Below are positions 5,726 through 12,582 of a stretch of 12,582 nucleotides of DNA, piece after piece (position 1 is the first letter of the stretch; each line of letters begins with the position of its first letter). This DNA is from PALSA-1355 sp041499515 (GTDB lineage: Bacteria; Planctomycetota; Planctomycetia; Pirellulales; PALSA-1355). Both the position numbers and the translations under genes were made by a program. Below the pieces are notes generated by a model. That model searched no databases. It was not told where the DNA came from and saw only the letters and a program-made list of their open reading frames with translations. The stretch covers positions 1 to 12,582 of the forward strand of contig JBGQKM010000180.1 in assembly GCA_041499515.1 (NCBI GenBank), given 5' to 3'.

Positions 5726-6215
5726 TCGACGCCAACAATTTGACGCCGGCGGCGCCTGCTTCAATATCCTTTTGCAAATCGTCCGAATAGCCCGGGCGCA
5801 AAGGATCGACATGATCGGTAAACCACCAGAAACGATCCACGTGCGCCTTGAAGGCTCGATATTGATAATCTTTGTTGAGGACTTCACGCACGGCGTCGGG
5901 CCGAAAGCCGCGAGCGCGGATCTGAACCCCCACATCGGTTGCACAGTAGCTGATCAAGAAAGCTTTGCCTACACACCCCAGATCCATTGCCGCCAATGCG
6001 TCTTCGACCGTGGCGGAAGTGGAAATGTATTTCGGGACATCATTCTTTCCTTCCAAGGAAGTATCGAACACGTGCAGGTGTGTATCGATTGCGCGGAAAC
6101 TCTTGGGGGCTTCCTTTGGTTCCGCGACGTTCTGCTCATAGGGGAGATTCTCTGCGAGCACGCCACCGGCTATGCATCCGGTCCCGACGCTGGTCAAGAA
6201 TGTTCGTCGATCCAT
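5535..6215 (-). pseudogene. Tat-exported amidohydrolase, C-terminally truncated
   Basis: The ATG at 6215 has AGAGG about 6 nt upstream. The protein starts MDRRTFLTSVGTGCIAGGVL, a twin-arginine signal, then AIDTHLHVFD (42-51), the HxH metal-binding motif of the amidohydrolase_2 TIM-barrel family. Good family-like sequence continues through AFLISY, KAHVDRFWWFTDHVDPLRPG (124-142 region) and DIEAGAAGVKLLA (150-162). At about residue 167 (base 5715) similarity ends. The rest of the frame lies antisense to the last codons of the PQQ gene and looks unrelated (cysteine- and arginine-rich). Family members usually run past 300 residues, so the later metal ligands and catalytic Asp are lost. The gene is broken at a rearrangement junction. 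Confidence 0.7.
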
Positions 6216-6579
6216 CGAGCGCCTCTAATGTCATCGCATAGGCAAGCTTGGCCATCACTTCACGGCTTCGTTTGAGCGCTGGCCGGAACTGGCACCGTTT
6301 AGCGGCTTTTACCACGGTCGACATCATAGAGTGCATGTGGAGCCAGTTCGCCTTATGGTTTTGGCAACCCTCGAACCTTGGCAACGGGGCAGTTATGGCG
6401 GCAGCAGCTCCATCAGCCGGTTGGGCGTAGTGGTTTTATCCGTTCGGCAAATCCCACTGACGAACGGCGGTGATGATAACATGTAACCGTTCGTCGGCGT
6501 CCGACAACCTTCGTCGTGACAACCTACCGCGGGTGCGCACCAAGATCGCCGTGACATCGACCGATTGCTTCGCTCGGTG
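6216..6579. other. Intergenic region with a 7-bp inverted repeat
   Basis: No gene is supported here. CCGTTCG (6440-6446) pairs with CGAACGG (6461-6467) across 14 nt, and a third CCGTTCG lies at 6487-6493. The hairpin lies about 110 bp downstream of the 6580-8259 gene's stop and could end its transcription or mark a protein-binding site. There is no T-run on the minus strand. Confidence 0.4.
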
Positions 6580-8259
6580 TTACTTTTTCCGCTTCGAGCT
6601 GCCGGATTCAGCGGCGCCCGCCTTGTCGGCGACGGACTCCAGCCAGGAAAACCCGTAATCGCGCATACGATCGTAGGTAATGGCTGAATGGAGTTTGTCG
6701 GCGGTCGCCTCCGTGACGAACCCGCCGGTCCCGGAATCGGCGATCAGAAAGCGGCCACCGCCAGGATCCGCGTTGTCGTCGACATAGCCCACGACAAGCA
6801 CGTTGTGTGGCGAACCAGCTAGTACGGGCCAGCCGGACGATAGTACGATTTTGATTTGCATGACCACTTCGTCGTCGGCAACGCCACGTCCGCCGATGTC
6901 GTGCCAGTAAATCCGAAACGGTTGCGAACGTTTGGCGCTTTGACGCGCCTTCTCGGAAGGCAGGTACCCTGGGTCAAACTCTTCACGCCATGACATCTGA
7001 CTACCCGAACAATACCCATTCCGGCACACTCCCATCCAAATGTGTTCGAAGAATTGGCCCCGATCTTGTGCCTGAGATCCCGTGTTGCCGATGACCTGGT
7101 TGCAGGCCCAGTTCATGTACTCGTCGCTCAAAGGAGTGCCACGTTCGAGCTGCTTCGAAACGGCCCATTCCAAGGCCCGCGTAAACGTGTGTACCCCGCA
7201 GGTATTGCGGCTATGTTGGGCAACTACCTCAAGCTTCCATGCTTTCATGCGCGGGCGGAGATCGACCCGGTGCGGCAACGAGGCGTCCTTGGCCAGATTT
7301 ACCGGCAGCCGCTCCAAATCCCATACCAGCACTTTCCGATCGGCGCCGCCGCTGGCCAGGGATGCTCCATCCGGAGCAAACGCGACGCACCACACGGGCT
7401 CATTGTGGGCCGCGAGCTTGCGGACGAAGCTGCCCGTCCGGGCATCCCAGAGCTTGATGACGTCGTCGGCGCCACCCGCTGCCAGATGCCGCGAGTCGGC
7501 GGAAAACGCGACTGTCTGCACGGCGCCGAAATGGGGCAGTGCATGTTTGAGATCGCCGGTCTTCGCGTCCCAGATCTTGGCGACTGCATCGGCGCCGGCC
7601 GTGGCAATCAGTGAGCCGTCGGAGGCATATACAACACAATAGACGCCGCCGCGATGATCCCCGAAGGTCAGCCGTTGCTCGCCCGAATTCATCGAGTAAA
7701 TCCGGACACGTCCGTCATCGGCCCCAGCAGCGACTTCGTCACCAATTGGCGAAAGCGCCAACGACCAAATCGCGGCGCCCGTCTTCTGGGTATCCTTTTC
7801 GAGGCCGCGCATTGCATCCCATTTTGCGAGCGTGCCTTCCGGACCACCGCTGACAACGGTCCGTCCATCAGCAGTCATGTCACCCGCCCAAGCCGCGGTG
7901 TGCGGCCCCGTGAGAGTGTGTCGCAATTTGGCACTCGGCGCGTTCCAAATGCGGATCGGCGGCTCATAGGATCCAGCGATGAACGTGGCGCCGTCAGCCG
8001 AGAACGCACCCCACGACTTCTTGTCACTCCCGGCCTTGAGAATCTTGAGCGTCCGGCCGTTGGCGGCGTCTGTCCAGCGGATCGTACCGTCGAAACTAGC
8101 CGATGCCAGAATCTTGCCGTCAGGTGAATACCCCACCCATCGCACTAGGTCGCCGTGCGTGGAGAGTTCGCGTACATAGAGTTCGGCTGCTTCTGCCAGG
8201 GACAGCCCCGTCAGGAGAGCGCATAGCAGAACGGCCTTGGCGAAGCACATGGCGCGCAT
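6580..8259 (-). CDS. Secreted WD40 propeller fused to a papain-like cysteine peptidase
   Basis: 559 residues with a signal peptide at 1-24 (LLCALLTGLSLAEA). Seven WD40 blades span about 33-315, for example VVYASDGSLIATAGADAVAKIWDAKTG. Residues 330-545 look like a C1-type peptidase: Gln348 and Cys354 in QHSRNTCGVHTF match papain Q19/C25, including the six-residue spacing. LSDEYMNWACN (377-387) resembles the LSEQxLxxC element, and His485 in PHNVLVVGYVDD matches the catalytic His. The third position is Asp508 in IADSGTGG, where papain has Asn in NSWG. The tail is lysine-rich. WD40 blades probably recognise a substrate or partner in the periplasm or outside. The first Met or Met4 could start the protein; ribosome signals are weak. 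It follows an IS66 remnant, so the native promoter may be lost. Confidence 0.75.
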   Translation of the reverse strand: MRAMCFAKAVLLCALLTGLSLAEAAELYVRELSTHGDLVRWVGYSPDGKILASASFDGTIRWTDAANGRTLKILKAGSDKKSWGAFSADGATFIAGSYEPPIRIWNAPSAKLRHTLTGPHTAAWAGDMTADGRTVVSGGPEGTLAKWDAMRGLEKDTQKTGAAIWSLALSPIGDEVAAGADDGRVRIYSMNSGEQRLTFGDHRGGVYCVVYASDGSLIATAGADAVAKIWDAKTGDLKHALPHFGAVQTVAFSADSRHLAAGGADDVIKLWDARTGSFVRKLAAHNEPVWCVAFAPDGASLASGGADRKVLVWDLERLPVNLAKDASLPHRVDLRPRMKAWKLEVVAQHSRNTCGVHTFTRALEWAVSKQLERGTPLSDEYMNWACNQVIGNTGSQAQDRGQFFEHIWMGVCRNGYCSGSQMSWREEFDPGYLPSEKARQSAKRSQPFRIYWHDIGGRGVADDEVVMQIKIVLSSGWPVLAGSPHNVLVVGYVDDNADPGGGRFLIADSGTGGFVTEATADKLHSAITYDRMRDYGFSWLESVADKAGAAESGSSKRKK

Positions 8260-8264
8260 CTCTG

Positions 8265-8522
8265 CTAAATACAGGTAACCGACCGACCGGACGCCGCAAT
8301 TATCGCCTCACCGAATCGCTTAGTCCAGCTACGGGCCCGATTTATGGCCGCCCTCAAATAGCCCTGGAACCAGACATCGGGCAGCAACTCCGCCAGCCGG
8401 TCAGGCGCCGTAGTTGGAAGCCGCCGCAGCACATCCGTCAGGTTGCGGAACGGGTCGATGAAATTCCAACTGGCCGAGGTGGCCGTGACGCGGCACTTGT
8501 TCGCGGCGATCCTCGACCGCAT
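8265..8522 (-). pseudogene. IS66-family transposase 3' fragment, minus strand
   Basis: The 85-residue frame contains NFIDPFRNLTDVLRRLPT followed by DRLAELLPDVW. This is the C-terminal signature of IS66 TnpC (consensus DPxxYLRDVLxRLP...ELLPxxW). Nothing of the catalytic DDE region remains upstream. The tail after the DVW motif is longer than usual and may be flanking sequence. The stop is at 8265, only 6 bp from the start of the WD40-peptidase gene, so this fragment forms that gene's 5' neighbourhood. Confidence 0.65.
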
Positions 8523-8569
8523 CGCGCGGTTGAGGTTCCATCGGGGCTACGTCCAATAGATCGGCTGCG

Positions 8570-9452
8570 TTACGGACTCAATAAACGTCTCCTGAAGAGC
8601 AGAACGCAAGCCAGCCCGGTTATTATCATCATCGCTGTTGACGGCTCCGGGACGGCAAATGCCTGATACCGGCTACCGATTTCAGTGGTCGTAAGCGCTT
8701 GGTCGTAGACCTCGATCTGGTCAATCAGGCCGTCGAGCACCCGAGTGCGTTGATATGCCTGTGCCATCCATTTGGCGGCGCCGAATACGATTACGGAGTT
8801 GCTGGTCAAATTGAATGAGTTGAGCGTCACGTTCGGGGGTAGTGTTGAGGAGGGATCCGTCCAGATACAGGCTCATGCTCGAACCATTACGAACGATGCC
8901 TGCCTGATGCCATCCCAGAGGTGCTATGCTTCCTCCATTCGCATTCCAATCAATAGTCGAATTGTCTCGATAGTTCTGCGCTGCGAGGGAGCCAGCCGCC
9001 GTGCCGAACACGTACGTTTCCGCTCCAGTCCCACTAAATCCATCCCCCGCCCCGACGTAGAACAGCATGTCGACGTTGGCGAAATCCTGGCGATTGAACC
9101 AGAGCAAGACCGTCCAATTCGGCAAAGAGCTAATAAGTGTCTTCGGCGCCCAAAAACCGTAATTGTTGTCCTGCGAGGTGGGCTCGGTAGGTTCGGTCAT
9201 CAACCCAGCTTGGCCAAGGCGCGTGCCAATCGGGGTGGTGCCATAAAGGTTGGCACTTGCGAATCCCGTCCCATTGGGTTGAGCGTCAAGGTCATAGTTT
9301 GGGGACGCTGGCGCGAGATCATGGATGTGGTTTCCGTCGTTCAGGAAATTGTATTCTGCGATGATGGTTGCCTTGCAGGTCGCCAGAGGTCCCAGGATGA
9401 CAAACACCACCGGGATCCATTTTGTCAACCGAATACGTTGTAGCGATCTCAT
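8570..9452 (-). pseudogene. LamG-type PEP-CTERM protein with a one-base frameshift
   Basis: The ATG at 9452 has GGAGA about 7 nt upstream and opens a signal peptide (MRSLQRIRLTKWIPVVFVIL...). The body looks like a LamG/concanavalin-like lectin: GTGFASANLYG, WTVLLWFNRQDF, GWHQAGIVRNGSSMSLYLDG, then in the other frame VLDGLIDQIEVYDQALTTTE, a typical last LamG strand. The end is VPEPSTAMMIITGLACVLLF plus RRR, a PEP-CTERM tail. The two frames meet at a run of five C (G5 on the plus strand, 8835-8839); removing one C joins them into a protein of about 293 residues. It could be a mutation, a phase-variable tract or a sequencing error. Such proteins are exported and sorted by exosortase in the envelope. 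Confidence 0.7.
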
Positions 9453-9878
9453 GAGCGTTCTCCATTGTTGAAGTTGAAAATGTGGCCGGGCGGTTTCGAT
9501 CACCGCCATGAAACGTGCTGGGCATCTCGACGCAACGTGATGTCGATTCCACATCGAACGCCATTGATTCCGTCGTCCTCGTCCCCACAGCGCAAAAAAA
9601 AGGGCGCCGAACCAAGGCCTTCCCCACGACCCCGACCAAGGGGCACACAGAGAGACACTTGGCCAGCGCCCCTTTCGGGGCGCGGGCTCAAGGTCTGCTA
9701 CTGTGTTCAAGAGCTTTCGCTCAGGTTGGTCGTTTCGTGGGGAGCAGAACCTGACGCACGCGTCAGTTCAAATTGTCGTTTTGGCCGTTGGTGTGGCCCT
9801 TAGTTTGGTTCCCCTGTGATGGCTGCGTGCGTATGGGTCATGGCGCCAATCGACGCCGAACCACCAGTCTAGGTCTGC
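9453..9878. other. Non-coding stretch upstream of the LamG gene
   Basis: No gene is supported. It carries three short hairpins between 9666 and 9766 and an eight-A run at about 9594-9602. It is the likely leader and promoter region of the minus-strand LamG gene, but no clear promoter stands out. Confidence 0.35.
9666..9766. repeat. Three consecutive small hairpins
   Basis: GCGCCCC/GGGGCGC (9666-9672 and 9677-9683, loop TTTC), GAGC/GCTC (9711-9714 and 9719-9722, loop TTTC) and CTGACG/CGTCAG (9751-9756 and 9761-9766, loop CACG) are all perfect. None has a T-run. They may belong to an RNA leader or be IS-end structures. Confidence 0.4.
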
Positions 9879-10223
9879 ATGCGTGGGAACGAAACTTCCG
9901 CGTTGAATCGTTCCCGCGGGCGAATATGGCGGAAGGGCCGGTTCCTTGAGAGCGCGTCTGGCGTCACTTCGCGCGATTATGGTGAGCGGCGTACGGTTGG
10001 CCGCAAGAATTACCTGTTCCTTGGGAGCGACAATGGCGGCACCGCTGCGGCGGTTCTCTACAGCATCCTGGCCAGCGCCAAGGCGAATCAGGTCGAGCCG
10101 TTTGCGTAAGTGCGCGACCTGCTCGTCCAGTTGTCAGGACATTCGCCGCCCGCGGCTGCGATGGTACTTCCTGACGGTTGGCTGACGGCGCACCCGAAAG
10201 CTCGCCGGTGTTGGTCGAGGTAG
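9879..10223 (+). pseudogene. IS66-family transposase 3' fragment, plus strand, with a nonsense codon
   Basis: The frame contains ERRTVGRKNYLFLGSDNGG, the conserved IS66 TnpC block (GRKNWLFxGSDxGG), then AAAVLYSILASAKANQVEPFA. A TAA at 10107-10109 interrupts, exactly where the family has Tyr (EPFAYVRDLL). Reading through gives VRDLLVQLSGHSPPAAAMVL and PDGWLTAHPKA to a TAG at 10221-10223. Upstream of ERR the expected DNNxAER region is degraded. The element is dead: no DDE core, one stop inside. It points the opposite way to the IS66 fragment at 8265-8522. Confidence 0.7.
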
Positions 10224-10459
10224 CGGGGCTGCTGGGTGCTACAAAATCGAAAAGCGCCGATTTGACGGCGATGGGGGACTTTGAATTACGAGATGAGTTC
10301 TCAGGCCTCGCTGCCCGAAGATTTGTCGCTCTCACGACTTGCGGCGACTAGTGCCGAAAACCGAAGGCTTTTTTGGGGATAGCATGTCCAGTAAGCATTA
10401 TTGATCCGCGTCCCAGCCCAGGCAGAAGATCGGCCGCCAGCTCAGGTACAATCTGGGGG
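10224..10459. other. Sequence between the IS66 remnant and the sigma factor
   Basis: No gene is supported. It ends with GGTACAAT (10445-10452), a TACAAT-like box just before the sigma-factor ATG, and a GGGGG run directly in front of that ATG. Confidence 0.3.
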
Positions 10460-10837
10460 ATGTCCACCGACGATCCTGATGCCGCCATTTCCGCCGATAA
10501 ACGGCACTTCGCGACAACGCAGTGGAGCATTGTCGCAGCCGCCGGTCGCGGCAGCACCGCTGAGTCAAGGTACGCACTCGCAGCGCTGTGTTCTGCCTAT
10601 TGGTATCCGCTGTATGCGTTCGTCCGACGTACCGGCTACGCGGCCGCTGACGCTGAAGATTTGACACAGGCGTTTTTTGCGCGATTGCTCTGCCGCCGTC
10701 GTTCTGGCGATGCCGGTTTAGTCGATCCCAGCCGGCCGCGTCGCCCCGATTGCCGCCCGCGTTCGCGAGCCAGTTCGATGTCCGCCGCGATCGTGAACTG
10801 CAGATCTTTGACACGTTGTTGGAGGCTAAAGCCTTGA
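10460..10837 (+). pseudogene. ECF sigma factor, truncated after region 2
   Basis: The start is taken at ATG 10460, where MSTDD leads into HFATTQWSIVAAAGRGS, the usual opening of planctomycete-type ECF sigma factors. An earlier in-frame start at 10373 would add residues not seen in the family. Region 2 follows at about residues 41-77: LCSAYWYPLYAFVRRTGYAA and DAEDLTQAFFARLL, the core-polymerase-binding segment. After LL (base 10690) similarity stops; the rest of the frame is arginine-rich out-of-frame IS sequence. The -10-recognition end of region 2, and region 4 for -35 binding, are missing, so it cannot work as a normal sigma factor. Confidence 0.7.
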
Positions 10838-10961
10838 TCGCGCGTTGGCGACGGGAGTACAACACCATCAGGGCACACAGCTCGTTGGGATATCGGCCCC
10901 CAGCGCCGGAGGCGATTCAGAAGGCTCTAACTTAAACGCTGGTGTCGTTGGGGGCCGGTCA
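10717..10961 (+). mobile_element. IS3-family insertion sequence, 3' end only
   Basis: In the frame ending at TAA 10933-10935 the reading SPRLPPAFASQFDVRRDREL corresponds to the IS3 OrfB segment SPWxNAFAESFxxxxRDEL. It continues with LLEAKALIARWRREYNTIRA and HSSLGYRPPAPEAIQ, the hallmark C-terminus of the IS3 integrase core. A probable right terminal repeat containing GGGGGCCGGTCA ends near 10961. Orf A, the DDE Asp residues and the left end are missing. It lies against the truncated sigma factor, which it or a later deletion interrupted. Confidence 0.75.
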
Positions 10962-11022
10962 CCGACCGATCGGCACCATGACTTGAGAATCGCTGCGGAC
11001 TGGGCAAAAGGAGAAGGACGCG

Positions 11023-12372
11023 ATGGCAGATATCACGTTTGCTGCGGTGGGTCAAAGATTCGTTTGTGGTCACGACTACGAGAATCTGATGGTCATCGAG
11101 TTCAAAGGACCCAATGGCGCGAAAATCGACGCCTACTGCTGCAATATGAACCTCGACTTCGACGGACAACCTCAGGCCTACGCCCCCATCAACCACCCGG
11201 CAAACATCAAACCCCAAGACAACCTGGGAAACGCAGGCTACCTTTGGCCGGCGGAGAACGAAGCGCTACGTGCGAGGTTCGAGAGCTTGAAGAACCAAAT
11301 CGCAGCGCTCGAGACCCAAGAAGCCAATGCGAAAACGGACCAGGGAAAACTGGATCTGCAAAAGCAAATCGACCAGTTGAAAAAAGCCGACATCCTGACC
11401 AACTACAAAACCGCCAAGAATTACGGAAAGAAATTCTGGCTTTGGTATGGAGTGAAAGCGATCTCCGCCGCGCGAAAGAAGGAGGTCCATCAGGAAAGGC
11501 TCGGCCTGGTCGGTAACGTTTTGACGTGGGCATATGGCCTCGACAAACCCATCACCCACCTGCCGCGAAACCCGGATCCGTACGACAAGGACGCCAATTA
11601 CGAAGACGTCAATGGCGAGTTTCCCGTGGTCCAGTCCGTTTTCGAGCCCGGACCAGGTTATTTCGTGAGCACCATGCCGACGGCTCGAAACAAGGACTTT
11701 CCGGATTGGGACCAACGATACTACTTGCCTCCCGGCGCGATGATCCAAGGCCCCTATGGAGCATTGACGGTTCCTAGTGCTAAGTATCCGGCCCTGCCAT
11801 CCCTGTCTGGGTCAACCGGCTTGAAGCTGGGAGACGCCATCTTCGCTGTGCGTCTGGACAAAGTTAATGATTTGATCTTTCCCTTTCGTGATACGGGTTA
11901 TGGAGCCAAAGTCGGCGAATGCTCGGTCGATGCTTACGTCGGGATGGGCGGCGTCATCAAATACACCGCGGCAGGAAAGGCGTACTATGACAACGAATTC
12001 CCAATCCTGTATTTGGCTTTTCCCAACGGCCAAACGCCTCAATCCGCATTGGCGCACTTTGCCACGGCCTCGAATGCTCTTGAGTTTCCAGTGATTCTTG
12101 GCTTACTGGCCAAAATCACCAGAGAGACGCCGCGGGCGAAAAAAGGGAACTACAACCCGCACACCGTGACTCGCGATCCTTTCGCGGAATTCAAGCAATG
12201 GCAGAAGAGTTTTTCCCAGACCATAGGTCAGATGATCAATCAACATCAGTTCGTGGGGGACATCGCTATAGTCGCGGCCCAAATTCTACCAGCCAATTCT
12301 GTCCACATCGCCAATGCCCTCCGGCGCGCAGGATTCAACCCGCCCAATATCGCGATATTTGCCCAACCTTAG
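11023..12372 (+). CDS. GH75 chitosanase-like protein with an internal coiled coil
   Basis: 449 residues; AGGAG and a second AAGGA precede the ATG. There is no signal peptide. CCNMNLDFDG (39-48) and NLGNAGYLWP (68-76) resemble the DMDIDxDG...N/Y region of GH75 fungal-type chitosanases. GYFVSTMPT (212-220), RYYLPPGAMI (232-241), GLKLGDAIFAVRLDK (266-280) and FRDTGYGAKVGECSVDAYVG (288-307) follow the family order VSxT...YVxLP...GxxLGDxAVV...VxDxGPxxxxGExS. Candidate acidic residues are Asp45/Asp47, Asp290 and Glu299. A charged coiled coil (about 78-122) is inserted between the two parts, and a C-terminal region of about 130 residues lacks a family match. Similarity is motif-level only; it may be a non-enzymatic relative. 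It starts 60 bp after the IS3 end. Confidence 0.6.
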   Translation: MADITFAAVGQRFVCGHDYENLMVIEFKGPNGAKIDAYCCNMNLDFDGQPQAYAPINHPANIKPQDNLGNAGYLWPAENEALRARFESLKNQIAALETQEANAKTDQGKLDLQKQIDQLKKADILTNYKTAKNYGKKFWLWYGVKAISAARKKEVHQERLGLVGNVLTWAYGLDKPITHLPRNPDPYDKDANYEDVNGEFPVVQSVFEPGPGYFVSTMPTARNKDFPDWDQRYYLPPGAMIQGPYGALTVPSAKYPALPSLSGSTGLKLGDAIFAVRLDKVNDLIFPFRDTGYGAKVGECSVDAYVGMGGVIKYTAAGKAYYDNEFPILYLAFPNGQTPQSALAHFATASNALEFPVILGLLAKITRETPRAKKGNYNPHTVTRDPFAEFKQWQKSFSQTIGQMINQHQFVGDIAIVAAQILPANSVHIANALRRAGFNPPNIAIFAQP

Positions 12373-12442
12373 CCTCAACGTCGCAGGGCGCGGCCGCAGC
12401 GGGAGATCCAACCCCGCCGGGGGAAGATTCATAAGATTCCCA

Positions 12443-12582
12443 TCTAACCAGTACGCCGTGAAAAGTCGGCGATTTCCAGCGGGTGCGAATCCCGCCCGGC
12501 CAATCGGTCGTTCGGCCGGAAGCAACCAGAGCGATGGAGGAGGTAACAAATCTGTTGAAGTACTCTGGTGTAACGGGTCACC
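12443..12582 (+). ncRNA. Structured RNA, possibly the 5' domain of a group II intron (cut by the window edge)
   Basis: Four perfect stems follow one another: CGCCG/CGGCG (12454-12458, 12467-12471) around TGAAAAGT; GCGGG/CCCGC (12479-12483, 12491-12495) around TGCGAAT; CCGGCC/GGCCGG (12496-12501, 12514-12519); and CCAGAG/CTCTGG (12526-12531, 12563-12568). The order, GTGAAAAGTC then GGGTGCGAATCCC then AGCAACCAG, resembles domain I of bacterial group II introns as I remember them. The GUGYG 5' end is not identified and no reverse transcriptase is visible before the edge. A cobalamin riboswitch was considered but lacks its GCCACTG core. Confidence 0.45.

Noticed and set aside
7042..7642. Plus-strand open frames inside the WD40-peptidase gene
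   Set aside because: Complement of the WD40 repeats; no motif or ribosome site.
11266..11748. 160-residue minus-strand open frame
   Set aside because: Antisense to the GH75-like gene, which has conserved motifs and a good ribosome site.
12440..12500. Cobalamin riboswitch
   Set aside because: GTGAAAAGTC and a paired GC stem look similar, but the GCCACTG core and the closing B12-box are absent.

Overview
The window looks like accessory chromosome of a high-GC planctomycete, probably of the Pirellulales type. The signs are PEP-CTERM sorting tails, a planctomycete-style ECF sigma factor N-terminus, secreted propeller proteins (NHL, PQQ-like, WD40), a Tat-exported amidohydrolase and the CPC-type PhnD-like binding protein. 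This is a judgement from protein style; no taxonomic marker gene is present.

Bases 1-1250 are mostly debris: the 5' end of a minus-strand gene, a tRNA-Lys-like sequence with a good 3' half and a poor 5' half, a terminator, three TGCGCA palindromes spaced exactly 11 bp apart, a Clp N-domain fragment running into a GAGGAATTA repeat cluster, an RHS fragment, and two PEP-CTERM tails without bodies. Bases 1500-1882 hold two tiny membrane-protein genes (32 and 77 aa); the second is bracketed by an imperfect ~22-bp direct repeat.

Bases 2172-5725 are the best-preserved functional block: a cysteine-rich NHL-type envelope lipoprotein, a PhnD-like periplasmic binding protein with a CPC motif, and a PQQ-like propeller. 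The last two appear to be joined by a -1 ribosomal frameshift at A AAA AAG, directly before the stop codon and 7 nt ahead of a possible stem-loop. The propeller frame has no normal start upstream of its conserved N-terminal motif and no signal peptide of its own. No ABC permease or ATPase is present, so sensing, scaffolding or metal/redox handling is more likely than transport.

On the minus strand, a Tat amidohydrolase is cut off exactly where the propeller gene ends. Next come a secreted protein fusing a seven-blade WD40 propeller to a papain-like cysteine peptidase, and a LamG/PEP-CTERM gene broken by one extra base in a C5 run. Two IS66 transposase 3' fragments flank the LamG gene, pointing outward. 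An ECF sigma factor is truncated and followed by an IS3 3' end.

Bases 11023-12372 encode an intact cytosolic-looking protein resembling GH75 chitosanases with a coiled-coil insertion. The last ~150 bases fold into consecutive stems and resemble the 5' domain of a group II intron or another structured RNA cut by the window edge. Repeated gene truncation and IS remnants mark the window as a rearrangement hot spot with the envelope module and the WD40-peptidase as its intact cargo.
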